Origin: Blautia luti | Lineage (GTDB): Bacteria; Bacillota; Clostridia; Lachnospirales; Lachnospiraceae | Reading direction: 5' to 3' | Assembly: GCF_013304735.1 (NCBI RefSeq) | Contig: NZ_JAAITI010000022.1 | Span: 1 to 61,729, forward strand | DNA length: 61,729 bases | Shown here: in pieces, positions 1 to 8,299 of the stretch | Position numbering within the stretch: the stretch's first letter is position 1 | Layout of the letters: every line of letters starts with the position of its first letter | Notes under the pieces: model-generated | The model's database searches: none | What the model was told of the DNA's origin: nothing | Seen by the model: only the letters and a program-made list of their open reading frames with translations | Translations under genes and position numbers: made by a program

Positions 1-808
1 CCAAATCGGTAAAACATTCGATTGAAGATGCCTGTACAGCTTTTTCAAGATTTTTCCATCATCAAAGTGGTTTTCCACGGTATAAGAAAAAAGGACGATC
101 GAATGTAAAAATGTATTTTGTAAGAAACAATCCCAAAGACTGTCTTTGCGAAAGGCACCGGATTAAGATTCCGACGCTTGGATGGGTAAGGCTGAAAGAG
201 AAAGGTTACATCCCAACATCTAAGGATGGATACATAATCAAAAGCGGAACTATTCAAATGGAACTGTCTATAGAAATATTAATAAAACAGCACGAATAAG
301 AAAACTTGAAAAACAATTAAGGCGGGCACAGCGAAAGCTCTCCCGTAAATATGAAAATTTAAAGAAAGGAGAGCCCACTCAAAAAGCAAATATACGTAAA
401 CAAAAGCTTAAAGTACAGAAGCTTCATCAGCGTCTGGAAAATATTCGTACAGATTATATCAATAAGACGATATCTGAGATTGCGAAAACCAAGCCATCTC
501 ATATAACGGTTGAGGATCTGAATGTATCCGGGATGATGAAAAACCGGCATCTTTCAAAAGCAGTTGCATCACAGAAATTTTACGAATTTCGCACAAAACT
601 GAAGACAAAATGTGAGGAATTTGGAATTGAATTACGGATAGTCAGCAGATGGTATCCTTCTTCAAAGATCTGTCACTGCTGCGGACACATCAAAAAAGAC
701 CTGAAACTTTCAGACAGAGTCTACAAATGTGCATGCGGTTATACGGAAGACAGAGATTTCAATGCAGCACTGAATCTGAGAGATGCAGAAACTTACGAAA
801 TTGCATGA
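1..808 (+). pseudogene. tnpB: TnpB (IS200/IS605 family), internally deleted and frameshifted
   Basis: TnpB is the RNA-guided nuclease accessory of IS200/IS605 elements. The gene enters the window already open at base 3. One frame gives the upstream part, ending with a Lys-Gly-Tyr-Ile-Pro stretch and IIKSGT, and stops at 299. A second frame is open from about 250 and gives the rest: YSNGTVYRNINKT, a Lys/Arg-rich helix, the RuvC-II segment ITVEDLNV, a zinc ribbon (CHCCG and CACG pairs, 670-740) and the RuvC-III segment DRDFNAALNL. The block normally between these parts, with the beta-strand YYVSV-like segment and the RuvC-I Asp of the GIDLG motif, is absent. So two of three RuvC acidic residues are visible and the first is lost, along with the reading frame. 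The protein is very likely inactive. The start is outside the window. Confidence 0.88.
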
Positions 809-975
809 TCCCGCAAACGTAAGCATGTACCGAAGGCTATTTCGGGAATTTACGACTGTGGAGTGTACTTAGGATCTGTGAGTAGAGATAACTCCGGTTG
901 CTCAAAAACATACACGAAGAAACAGTAAGTGGTATTCGAGAGAAGCCACATTATCTCAATGTGAGTATATTTAAT
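809..975 (+). mobile_element. Probable right end / guide-RNA region of the IS200/IS605-like element
   Basis: The noncoding stretch just after the tnpB stop has the position and look of an IS200/IS605 right end, which also encodes the guide (omega) RNA scaffold in this family. A hairpin CACATT-ATCTC-AATGTG lies at 947-963, preceded by a GAGAGAAGCCAC segment of the kind seen near right ends. The exact boundary, somewhere between 963 and about 985, cannot be set from one copy. The next gene starts within 35 bases. Confidence 0.45.
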
Positions 976-997
976 CATATTTTGAGTGGCAGGCATC

Positions 998-1447
998 ATG
1001 AAAAAAACACAGCATAATTCCGGCACCAGCCTTTTTCTCATGGAAATGATCCTGGCTCTTTTATTCCTGTCCCTTTCCTCTGCTGCCTGTATTCAGATTT
1101 TTGCGGCAGCCCGGAAAAACCGTATTCAGGCAGAACAGTGGAACCAGATCCAGGCACTCACTACTTCCGCCGGGGAAGCACTGGAGGGTACCGATGGTTC
1201 TCCGGCAGAACTTCTGTCCCTTCTTCCAGGCGGCATCCAAAAAGAGGACAATCTGATCTGGTATTATGACGACACCTGGCAAAACTGCTCCGAAAAAAAC
1301 GCGTCTTATGAAATGATTTTTTCTCCGGATACTTCCTCTTCTGAAAAATCCGGAGAGCTGTCTTTCCTCCAGGTTTCGGACAAGCATATGATTTACCGGA
1401 TTCCCTTAAGTTTTCCGGCTGAATACAGCGAAAAGGAGGGTTCCTGA
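998..1447 (+). CDS. Pilin-like (minor pseudopilin) membrane protein
   Basis: This is a 149-residue protein with a short basic N-terminus, then a Gly followed by a hydrophobic helix carrying one Glu (GTSLFLMEMILALLFL), then a polar, Ser/Glu-rich body. That is the general shape of type IV pilin and type II secretion pseudopilins, although the Glu is seven rather than five residues after the Gly, so processing by prepilin peptidase is uncertain. The stop overlaps the start of the next gene, and pilT follows, which supports a pilus or secretion role. The ATG at 998 is chosen over the in-frame GTG at 986. No good ribosome binding site is visible because the mobile element end lies directly upstream, so the natural leader may be lost. 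Confidence 0.6.
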   Translation: MKKTQHNSGTSLFLMEMILALLFLSLSSAACIQIFAAARKNRIQAEQWNQIQALTTSAGEALEGTDGSPAELLSLLPGGIQKEDNLIWYYDDTWQNCSEKNASYEMIFSPDTSSSEKSGELSFLQVSDKHMIYRIPLSFPAEYSEKEGS

Positions 1448-1932
1448 TGAAACAGAAGCATACTTTTTTTGTAACCGTGGGAATTCCCTCTCTGTTTCTG
1501 ATTTTTTCTGTTCTGTGTCTCTGTGTACTGGCTCTTCTCACTCTTGGAAGTTCACGGTCTGGCCTGAACACCGCCAGGTATTCCATGGAACAGACTGAAA
1601 AATATTATAACGCCTGCAGCAAAGCCACAGAAACCGTATCTGAAATTCGAAATGAGCTGTCTCAGTACGCAGATAACGCTTCTGATGAAGCAAAATATTT
1701 TTCCCTGATACAGGCAAAAGCAGATACTGACAGGAATTTTTCCTGGGATTCCACGAAACATACCTTAACTTTTTCTACTGAAATCTCAGATACCCAGCAG
1801 CTTTGTACTGTACTTGAAATTTTTTACCCAGCAAAAAACAATGGTTCCGTTCTGGAAATCCGGCAGTGGAATACTGATCTTACCAATTCCTGGGATCCGG
1901 ATACACGCCAGAATCTTTTTAAAGGAGAGTGA
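1447..1932 (+). CDS. Single-pass membrane protein of the pilus operon
   Basis: This is a 161-residue protein with one N-terminal membrane segment (about residues 8-33, Leu/Phe/Cys-rich) and an extracytoplasmic body rich in Ser, Thr and Asn. No catalytic motif is recognised. It starts one base inside the previous gene's stop and ends four bases before pilT, with GGAGG just ahead of its start, so it belongs to the same transcript. By position and shape it is likely a pseudopilin-like or assembly component, but I do not recognise a named family. Confidence 0.55.
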   Translation: MKQKHTFFVTVGIPSLFLIFSVLCLCVLALLTLGSSRSGLNTARYSMEQTEKYYNACSKATETVSEIRNELSQYADNASDEAKYFSLIQAKADTDRNFSWDSTKHTLTFSTEISDTQQLCTVLEIFYPAKNNGSVLEIRQWNTDLTNSWDPDTRQNLFKGE

Positions 1933-1936
1933 AATT

Positions 1937-3004
1937 ATGGATATAGAAACCCCTATTCCCGATTTTCTGACAGAAGCAGCCAATAAACGCGTTTCTGATA
2001 TCTTCATCATTGCAGGCCGCCCTCTGGCCGAAAAAATCGACGGTCATCTTCTAAGCAGTGGAGAACGACTGATGCCTGCGGAAACCGAAAATCTGCTTCG
2101 CATCATTTACAAACTTGCCGGAAACCGTGATATATCCCGGCTTCTGGAAACCGGTGACGATGACTTTTCGTTTTCCATTCCCGGCGTCTCCCGTTTCCGT
2201 GTCAACGCTTATAAACAGCGTGGTTCCCTGGCTGCCGTGATCCGTGTAATCGCCTTCAAACTGCCGGATCCTGCAGAGCTTTCCATTCCGGAGGATGTGA
2301 TGAGTGTTTCCGATTATACCCGTGGTATGGTTCTTGTTACCGGTTCTGCCGGAAGCGGTAAATCTACCACTATGGCCTGCCTCATTGACCGGATTAACCA
2401 TACCCGGGAAGGCCACATTATTACCCTGGAAGATCCTCTGGAATATCTTCACCGCCATGACCGCTGCATTGTCAGCCAGCGAGAGATCTGCACCGACACC
2501 GAGAGTTACTTGACTTCTCTTCGTGCCACCCTCCGCCAGAGCCCCGATGTAATCCTTCTGGGTGAGATGCGTGATTATGAAACCATACAGACCGCCATGA
2601 CTGCCGCAGAAACCGGACATCTGGTTTTTTCCAGTCTGCATACTCTGGGCGCTGCCAACACCATCGAGCGTATCATGGATGTCTTTGAACCTTCCCAGCA
2701 GCGTCAGATCGCTATCCAGCTTTCCATGGTCCTTCAGGCGGTTATTTCCCAGCAGCTGATCCCGGATGTGGACGGCCGCAACATTCCTGTTTTTGAGATT
2801 ATGCGCCTGACACCTGCCATCCGAAATATGATCCGTGACAACAAAGTTCATCAGATCGAAGGCGTAATCTCCACTTCCAGCCAGGATCAGATGCGTTCCA
2901 TGGACCAGAGTCTTCTGGAATTATACAAAAAAGGCCGTATCACTAAGGATACAGCCGTGAGCTATGCAATGAATCCGGATATGCTGAAACGCCGGCTTAT
3001 GTAA
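1937..3004 (+). CDS. pilT: PilT-type pilus retraction ATPase
   Basis: PilT is a hexameric ATPase at the inner face of the membrane that drives pilus retraction. The 355-residue protein has the family layout: an N-terminal PAS-like domain (about 1-110), Walker A GSAGSGKS at 136-143, an Asp-box/Walker B region ILLGEMRD, and His-box residues in HLVFSSLHT. Length matches the family (about 350). The open frame extends upstream to 1814, but ATG 1937 has AAGGAGAG eight bases before it and follows the upstream stop directly. No pilB or pilC is in the window. They may lie to the left, beyond the mobile element, or be lost. Confidence 0.92.
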   Translation: MDIETPIPDFLTEAANKRVSDIFIIAGRPLAEKIDGHLLSSGERLMPAETENLLRIIYKLAGNRDISRLLETGDDDFSFSIPGVSRFRVNAYKQRGSLAAVIRVIAFKLPDPAELSIPEDVMSVSDYTRGMVLVTGSAGSGKSTTMACLIDRINHTREGHIITLEDPLEYLHRHDRCIVSQREICTDTESYLTSLRATLRQSPDVILLGEMRDYETIQTAMTAAETGHLVFSSLHTLGAANTIERIMDVFEPSQQRQIAIQLSMVLQAVISQQLIPDVDGRNIPVFEIMRLTPAIRNMIRDNKVHQIEGVISTSSQDQMRSMDQSLLELYKKGRITKDTAVSYAMNPDMLKRRLM

Positions 3005-3023
3005 CAATGCCTGAAAATACAAA

Positions 3024-3075
3024 ATTCCTCATCACCTACCAGACTTCGTGACAGTGATGAGGAATTTTTATTTTT
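3024..3075. terminator. Bidirectional intrinsic terminator
   Basis: A perfect 12-bp stem ATTCCTCATCAC / GTGATGAGGAAT (3024-3035, 3054-3065) is followed by T-runs on both strands. It ends the pilus operon on the plus strand and the exporter gene on the minus strand. Confidence 0.9.
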
Positions 3076-3080
3076 CTTAA

Positions 3081-3581
3081 TCAGTGCACTACATTTCCTA
3101 CAATTCCATAGGAAACAATATACATAATGGCACTTGCCATAAAAAGTCCGCACAGGATCGCAATGGAGGATTTTTTGATATCCACCTCAAGAAGAGAGGC
3201 GATCAGTGCACCTGTCCAGGCGCCGGTGCCCGGAAGGGGGATTCCCACAAACAGCAGAAGTCCCAGAAATTCATATCTCTTGATCTGGTCACTCTTTCCC
3301 ATAGCCCTGTTTTCCAGCTTTGTGATCAGACCTCTGAACGTCTTTGTTTTTTTCATCCATTTAAAGATCTGCCGGATAAAAAGCAGGATAAACGGAATCG
3401 GAATGATATTTCCCACGATACAGATCGGCAGTGCCTTTGCAGCCGATATCTTCAGCAGAGAGGCTGCCAGAAGGCCGCCTCGAAGCTCCAGTATCGGGAT
3501 CATTGAAATGATGAACACAGCTCCCTCAGGAGAGATAAACTGTGCAAGGTGGTGTGAAAACCACTGTACCAATACTTCCAT
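3081..3581 (-). CDS. Small multidrug export family membrane protein (COG2426)
   Basis: This is a 166-residue protein with four or so hydrophobic segments, matching the family named small multi-drug export protein (PF06695). Characteristic parts are IPILELRGGLLAA near residue 30 and GIPLPGTGAWTGALIA near 115. Actual substrates of this family are poorly known and the drug-export name is not strong evidence of function. The start has AAGGAG seven bases upstream. It lies 16 bases after hisC and probably shares its transcript. Confidence 0.82.
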   Translation of the reverse strand: MEVLVQWFSHHLAQFISPEGAVFIISMIPILELRGGLLAASLLKISAAKALPICIVGNIIPIPFILLFIRQIFKWMKKTKTFRGLITKLENRAMGKSDQIKRYEFLGLLLFVGIPLPGTGAWTGALIASLLEVDIKKSSIAILCGLFMASAIMYIVSYGIVGNVVH

Positions 3582-3597
3582 AATATCTCCTTAATCG

Positions 3598-4656
3598 TTA
3601 TTTCTGCAGATATTCCTTCAAGAATTCTACTAGCTTTTTCATCTCCTCATCCGTGCCGATGGTGATACGGAGATGATTATCGATCCTGTCCTTCGGGAAA
3701 TATCTTACATAGATATGTTTCTCCCTCAGTGCTGCGAAAAGCTCTTTTGCCGGACAGCTCTCATGTGTGGCAAAAATAAAGTTGGATCTGGAATCCTGGA
3801 AGGAAAATCCAAGCTTTCTGAGCTCTGCCTTCGTCCACTCTCTTGTTGTAATGATCTTATGGCAGCATTCCTCAAAATATGCCTTATCCTCCATAGATGC
3901 CACACCAGCTGCAATGGTAGTACGATCCATTGTATAGGAGTTAAAAGAATATTTCACATCATTGAGATATTTGATCAGCTCCGGATTTCCGAAGGCATAT
4001 CCGATACGCATGCCTGCCAGGGATCTGGACTTGGAGAAGGTCTGCACAACAAGCAGATTATCATATTTTTCGATCAGCGGCAGTGCGGATGCTGCTCCGA
4101 AATCCACATACGCCTCATCTACGATCACGATACTCTCCGGATTCTTTGCCACGATCTCCTCGATCTCGGAAAGAGGCATTTCTACGCCGGTCGGTGCATT
4201 TGGGTTAGGGAATACGATCCCACCGTTTTCACGGAAATAATCTTCCTTACGGATATGGAACTCCTCATCCAATGCCGGGCGTTCATATGGGATCCGTAAA
4301 AGATCTGCCCATACATCATAGAAAGAATAGGTGATATCCGGGAACAGGATCGGTTTCTCTGAATTAAAAAATGTGAGAAAACACATAGCCAGTACATCAT
4401 CGGAACCAACGCCTGTAAATACCTGCTCGTCCTTCAGTCCGTAGAACGCGGCAATACTGTGTACCAGGTCTCCTGCTGTCGGATCCGGATAAAGTCTCAG
4501 GGTATCGGCATCAAGGGCCTTCAGCGCCTTCTCCACACCCGGAGCCGGTGAATATGGATTCTCATTTGTATTCAGTTTGATCATGCCACTCTCATTTGGC
4601 TGCTCGCCAGGAGTATACGGCACTACTTTTCGTATATTAGCTTCCCATGGTTTCAT
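3598..4656 (-). CDS. hisC: Histidinol-phosphate aminotransferase
   Basis: HisC is a PLP-dependent class I/II aminotransferase that converts imidazole-acetol phosphate and glutamate to histidinol phosphate in histidine synthesis. At 352 residues it has normal length. Visible motifs are KLNTNENPYSP near the start, YPDPTAGDL, the PNPNAPTG loop, DEAYVDF and the PLP lysine in FSKSRSLAGMRIGYA, plus the phosphate-binding Arg in LRITIGT. AGGAGG lies 11 bases before the ATG. No other his gene is nearby, so it is a stand-alone copy. Confidence 0.93.
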   Translation of the reverse strand: MKPWEANIRKVVPYTPGEQPNESGMIKLNTNENPYSPAPGVEKALKALDADTLRLYPDPTAGDLVHSIAAFYGLKDEQVFTGVGSDDVLAMCFLTFFNSEKPILFPDITYSFYDVWADLLRIPYERPALDEEFHIRKEDYFRENGGIVFPNPNAPTGVEMPLSEIEEIVAKNPESIVIVDEAYVDFGAASALPLIEKYDNLLVVQTFSKSRSLAGMRIGYAFGNPELIKYLNDVKYSFNSYTMDRTTIAAGVASMEDKAYFEECCHKIITTREWTKAELRKLGFSFQDSRSNFIFATHESCPAKELFAALREKHIYVRYFPKDRIDNHLRITIGTDEEMKKLVEFLKEYLQK

Positions 4657-4742
4657 GCTGTGCTTAACCTCCTATCATATTCTTTTGCTATTGTACTCAC
4701 TGAGAGGACATTTGTCAAAGGGTAATACCACCTGTCAGATGC

Positions 4743-4781
4743 AAAAAGACACCCGTACCGGGTTACAGGGTACGGGTGTCT
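4743..4781 (-). terminator. Intrinsic terminator after malic enzyme
   Basis: A 13-bp perfect stem AGACACCCGTACC / GGTACGGGTGTCT (4747-4759, 4769-4781) is followed on the minus strand by TTTTT. It sits 70 bases past the malic enzyme stop and about 90 bases before hisC. Confidence 0.92.
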
Positions 4782-4851
4782 GATTTATTTTCTTAACTTA
4801 TGAAGGGCTGTTCTGGTCTGTATCGGACGGATATCCGTGCTGTATCTGTAA

Positions 4852-6027
4852 TCAGATACGTGCTACGCCTGTTGCTTTTGCTGCCTCTGCTACTGCTTTG
4901 GCTACAGCCGGTCCGACTCTCTTGTCGAATGCCTTCGGAATGATATACTCCGGAGAAAGCTCCTCGTCTGTGATCAGATCTGCAAGAGCCTTGGAAGCTG
5001 CGATCTTCATCTCATCGTTGATATCGCTTGCTCTTACGTCAAATGCACCACGGAAGATTCCAGGGAATGCAAGAACGTTGTTGATCTGGTTCGGGAAGTC
5101 ACTTCTTCCTGTTGAGATAACCTTTGCTCCGCCTGCTTTTGCGTCATCCGGGAAGATCTCCGGTGTCGGGTTTGCGCATGCGAAGATGATGGCATCTTTG
5201 TTCATTGTCTTAACCATCTCTGTTGTCACTGCTCCAGGAGCGGAAACACCGATAAATACATCCGCGCCAACCAGCATCTCTGCAAGAGATCCCTGTTTCT
5301 TCTGAAGGTTTGTGAGCTTGCTCATCTCTTCCTTAACCGGGTTCATTCCTTCTGTACGTCCCTCATAGATGGCACCCTTTCTATCGCAGAGTGTAACATC
5401 CTTGAAGCCTGCTTTCAGAAGAAGTCTGCAGATAGAGATAGCAGCTGCACCTGCACCGTTCATAACGATACGAACATCCTCTTTCTTCTTTCCGACAACC
5501 TTCAGAGCGTTTGTCAGACCTGCAAGTGTGATAACTGCAGTTCCGTGCTGATCATCGTGGAAGATCGGAATATCACATTTCTCTTTCAGTTTTTTCTCGA
5601 TCTCAAAGCATCTCGGAGCGGAGATATCCTCAAGGTTAACACCACCGAAGGATCCGGAGATCATGTAAATAGTATTTACGATCTCGTCTACATCATGGCT
5701 CTTAATGCAAAGCGGGAATGCGTCTACATCACCGAATGCCTTGAAAAGCACACATTTACCTTCCATTACAGGCATACCAGCTTCCGGTCCGATGTCACCA
5801 AGACCAAGAACTGCGGAACCATCTGTTACAACAAGACACATATTCCATCTTCTTGTAAGTTCGTAGGATTTATTGATATCTTTCTGGATCTCAAGGCAAG
5901 GCTGAGCTACACCTGGTGTATATGCAAGAGAAAGGTCGTCTTTATTCTCAACCGGAACTCTTGTAACAACCTCGATCTTACCTTTCCAATCTCCGTGCAG
6001 TCTTAATGACTCTTTTGCATAATCCAT
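4852..6027 (-). CDS. NAD(P)-dependent malic enzyme
   Basis: The enzyme decarboxylates malate to pyruvate with reduction of NAD(P). The 391-residue length fits the short bacterial class. Visible features are the YTPGVAQPC segment with the catalytic Tyr, the Lys/Asp region LFKAFGDVDAFPL, the metal-binding IFHDDQHGTA, a Rossmann glycine motif in MNGAGAAAISI and FACANPTPEI. AAGGAGG is placed seven bases before the ATG. It follows the Ldh2-type dehydrogenase with a 56-base gap, so both are probably transcribed together from the promoter at 7297-7325, making a malate/lactate use unit under the GntR regulator next door. Confidence 0.93.
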   Translation of the reverse strand: MDYAKESLRLHGDWKGKIEVVTRVPVENKDDLSLAYTPGVAQPCLEIQKDINKSYELTRRWNMCLVVTDGSAVLGLGDIGPEAGMPVMEGKCVLFKAFGDVDAFPLCIKSHDVDEIVNTIYMISGSFGGVNLEDISAPRCFEIEKKLKEKCDIPIFHDDQHGTAVITLAGLTNALKVVGKKKEDVRIVMNGAGAAAISICRLLLKAGFKDVTLCDRKGAIYEGRTEGMNPVKEEMSKLTNLQKKQGSLAEMLVGADVFIGVSAPGAVTTEMVKTMNKDAIIFACANPTPEIFPDDAKAGGAKVISTGRSDFPNQINNVLAFPGIFRGAFDVRASDINDEMKIAASKALADLITDEELSPEYIIPKAFDKRVGPAVAKAVAEAAKATGVARI

Positions 6028-6083
6028 TTTCTTTTCCTCCTTGGATAATTATGATATATTTCATTTCAAAAGGATTACCTGAA

Positions 6084-7214
6084 TTAATAATTACCATTGA
6101 AGAATTTACTGTCCTTCGGAAGCTCATAGCCTTCAAAATAAGAGCCAAAATCAAGCTTCAGATAACTGCAGAGATCAGCAAGCTCTACCATGGTATTGTC
6201 GTTGACCGGAATGCCATTCTCTTTTCTGTCTTTTTCAGCAGCTACCTCTTTCTCGCCGTGTGTATAGATCCTGTCCTGACCGTCTGCCTTCGGACTCTCC
6301 CGAAGTGCCTCAAGATATTCTGAAAAATGCTTGCGGATTGCATCCGGATCTCCGAATGCCGCCGGGTTGATCGCCATAAATCCATGGCAGATACCGGTCT
6401 TATCCGGGAATGTACAGCATTTGTCAGAGGTAACGCCCATGGAAAGAATAGAGCTGAACAGCTCACAGAGCATTCCATAGCCATATCCCTTATGGCTTCC
6501 GCTGACTTCCTCGTTTCCACCAAGAGGCATGATCCCGCCGCCCTTCTTGGCTACGATGTTTGCAAGTACATCCGGTGCATTATTGCTGGCATGACCGTTT
6601 TTGTCAAGTGCCCAGCCATCCGGAAGAGGCTTGCCCATCTTATTATACATTTCCAGTTTACCTCTGGTTACAACTGTCGTAGAACAGTCAAAGAAAAACG
6701 GATACGGATCTGCAGGCATAGCGACTGCGATCGGGTTGGAGCCCAGCATAGCCTTTCTTCCGAAGGTCGGTACCATGATCGCCTCGGAGTTGGTACATGC
6801 CATTCCAAGAAGTCCTTCATGACAGGCCATGTTCGCATAATATCCTGCAATACCGAAATGGTTGGAATTTCGTACACTTACGATTCCCACACCAGTTGTC
6901 TTTGCCTTCTCAATTGCCTTTTCCATGGCAAAATGGCTGATCAGCTGGCCCATTCCATTATGTCCGTCTATCACGGCAGAAATCGGTGTCTCAAAAACAA
7001 CTTCCGGTTTCGCCTGGGGATGAATAGTCCCCTTCTCGATTCCTTTATGGTAACGAACCATCCTCTGCATTCCGTGGCTCTCGATTCCATACAGATCAGC
7101 AGTCAGAAGAACATCTTTAATGATGCTTCCTTCTTCCTCAGAAAAGCCAAACGCTTTGAAAACGTCTCCGCAGAAATGGTTCAGTGTGTCATAACTCCAT
7201 TTTACATATCCCAT
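6084..7214 (-). CDS. Ldh2/MDH2-type malate, lactate or related 2-hydroxyacid dehydrogenase
   Basis: The 376-residue protein belongs to the Ldh_2 (COG2055) family of NAD(P)-dependent dehydrogenases, unrelated to classical lactate and malate dehydrogenases. Members oxidise malate, lactate, ureidoglycolate, sulfolactate or related acids. Typical parts are YGIESHGMQRMVRY near residue 45, the DGHNGMGQ segment, the conserved VRNSNHFGIAGYY with catalytic His, ATNSEA-like TNSEAIMVP, and GSHKGYGYGMLCE. The frame is open to 7325, but ATG 7214 has AAAGGA 11 bases upstream and the upstream extension runs through the promoter and operators. Pairing with malic enzyme favours malate as substrate. The family alone does not settle it. 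Confidence 0.87.
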   Translation of the reverse strand: MGYVKWSYDTLNHFCGDVFKAFGFSEEEGSIIKDVLLTADLYGIESHGMQRMVRYHKGIEKGTIHPQAKPEVVFETPISAVIDGHNGMGQLISHFAMEKAIEKAKTTGVGIVSVRNSNHFGIAGYYANMACHEGLLGMACTNSEAIMVPTFGRKAMLGSNPIAVAMPADPYPFFFDCSTTVVTRGKLEMYNKMGKPLPDGWALDKNGHASNNAPDVLANIVAKKGGGIMPLGGNEEVSGSHKGYGYGMLCELFSSILSMGVTSDKCCTFPDKTGICHGFMAINPAAFGDPDAIRKHFSEYLEALRESPKADGQDRIYTHGEKEVAAEKDRKENGIPVNDNTMVELADLCSYLKLDFGSYFEGYELPKDSKFFNGNY

Positions 7215-7273
7215 GATCGTAAGTCCTTTCTCCTGATATTTCCGGCAGGTTACTGCCATAATACCAAACTTTT

Positions 7274-7339
7274 TTGGTATTACCAATACAGTCCCTATTA
7301 TAGCACTCGGTCTTACCAAAATCAATAGTGGTCTTACCA
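7274..7339 (-). promoter_or_regulatory. Promoter with three FCD/GntR-type operators for the dehydrogenase-malic enzyme operon
   Basis: On the minus strand a sigma-70 type promoter is seen: TTGATT (7320-7325), 17-base spacer, TATAAT (7297-7302). Three copies of a TGGT-N3-ACCA type palindrome surround it: TGGTCTTACCA (7329-7339) upstream of the -35 box, CGGTCTTACCA (7308-7318) inside the spacer, and TTGGTATTACCAA (7274-7286) in the early leader. This half-site pattern is that of PdhR/LldR/FadR-like FCD regulators. The regulator is encoded directly upstream at 7388-8122. Position suggests repression relieved by an organic acid. Confidence 0.8.
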
Positions 7340-7387
7340 GATCAACGGGATTTTTACTGAAATTTTATTTAATTTTTGTCAGGTGGA

Positions 7388-8122
7388 TCAGCGATGAAAT
7401 ACAAGGCTGTTCTCACCCTGCTGCTGTGCGATCTCAATTATATATTTCTCAATGGTTTCCATATGTTCGCGCATCAGCTTCTCCGCCTGGTTCCGGTCTC
7501 CGGAAATAATGGCTTCCACCAGTCTTCTGTGCTGGTCATCCACCTCAAGAGCGGAATTATGTTTCTGCATAATATAGGCTCGGGTACCGGAAATGATCTC
7601 CTCTGTCAGCTGTGCTGCCGCATCCAGAACATTATAGATCATAGGATTTCCTGCGATCCTGCCGATCTTCGTATGAAGCTTCTTATCAAGACCTGCACGA
7701 GCTTTCTCATCCTCTGCGCTCTCCAGCTGTGCCAGAATGGAACGCAGATCTAATGCGTCCTTCTCCGTACAATTCCCGGCTGCAAGAAGAGCAGCCTCCT
7801 GCTCCAGCGCAGAACGAAGCTCCTGCACCTGCTGTACATGGCTGTTATTCAGCTGAAAAAGAAGGGCCAGTGGTGCAGAAAGCCACTGATCCATATTCTC
7901 GGTGATATAGTTGGCTCCGCCGCGGACCGTTGTGACGATTCCCATCAGTTCCAGTGCCCGCAGGACTTCACGGACAGCAGGTCTGGAAACTCCCAGTGAT
8001 TCTGCCATAACACGTTCCGCAGGTAAAGTGTCCCCCGGCTTCAGTTCTCCGTGCCGGATATTGTCTATGATCTGTGTTAATATTCCGTCAAATGCCCGTT
8101 CCTCTGTAATCTTTGTAAACAT
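7388..8122 (-). CDS. FCD-subfamily GntR transcriptional regulator
   Basis: A 244-residue regulator with an N-terminal winged helix (residues about 10-75, with LKPGDTLPAERVMAESLGVSR-like GntR signature and RPAVREVLRALELMG recognition region) and an all-helical FCD effector domain (about 95-225) with the metal-ligand Asp and His residues expected in FadR/LldR relatives. It is followed by the malate/lactate dehydrogenase operon on the same strand and probably controls it. Its own promoter carries the same operator type, so autoregulation is likely. The ATG at 8122 matches the usual start of the family (MFTKI before the first helix), although the GGAAGG upstream is rather far away. Confidence 0.9.
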   Translation of the reverse strand: MFTKITEERAFDGILTQIIDNIRHGELKPGDTLPAERVMAESLGVSRPAVREVLRALELMGIVTTVRGGANYITENMDQWLSAPLALLFQLNNSHVQQVQELRSALEQEAALLAAGNCTEKDALDLRSILAQLESAEDEKARAGLDKKLHTKIGRIAGNPMIYNVLDAAAQLTEEIISGTRAYIMQKHNSALEVDDQHRRLVEAIISGDRNQAEKLMREHMETIEKYIIEIAQQQGENSLVFHR

Positions 8123-8232
8123 GTCGTCCGTTTCGGCCGCCTTCCTTTTTTATTGTGTTGTCTTTAAAAGTCCCGGAATGTATTAATATCTGTGCAATTT
8201 GACTATCTACGCACCTTCTTTTGGGACTTTTA

Positions 8233-8295
8233 TGGTAAATATTATACTGTAATTTACCAATTTAATCAATAGTAAATAAGCAATTGGTCAGACAA
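8233..8295 (-). promoter_or_regulatory. Autoregulatory promoter of the GntR gene
   Basis: TTGATT (minus strand of 8264-8269), a 17-base spacer and TATAAT (8241-8246) give the same promoter geometry as the dehydrogenase promoter. Inverted half-sites TGGTAAAT (8233-8240) and ATTTACCA (8252-8259) flank the -10 box and TTGGTCAGACAA lies at 8284-8295. These match the operator type at 7274-7339. Confidence 0.65.
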
Positions 8296-8299
8296 ACTA

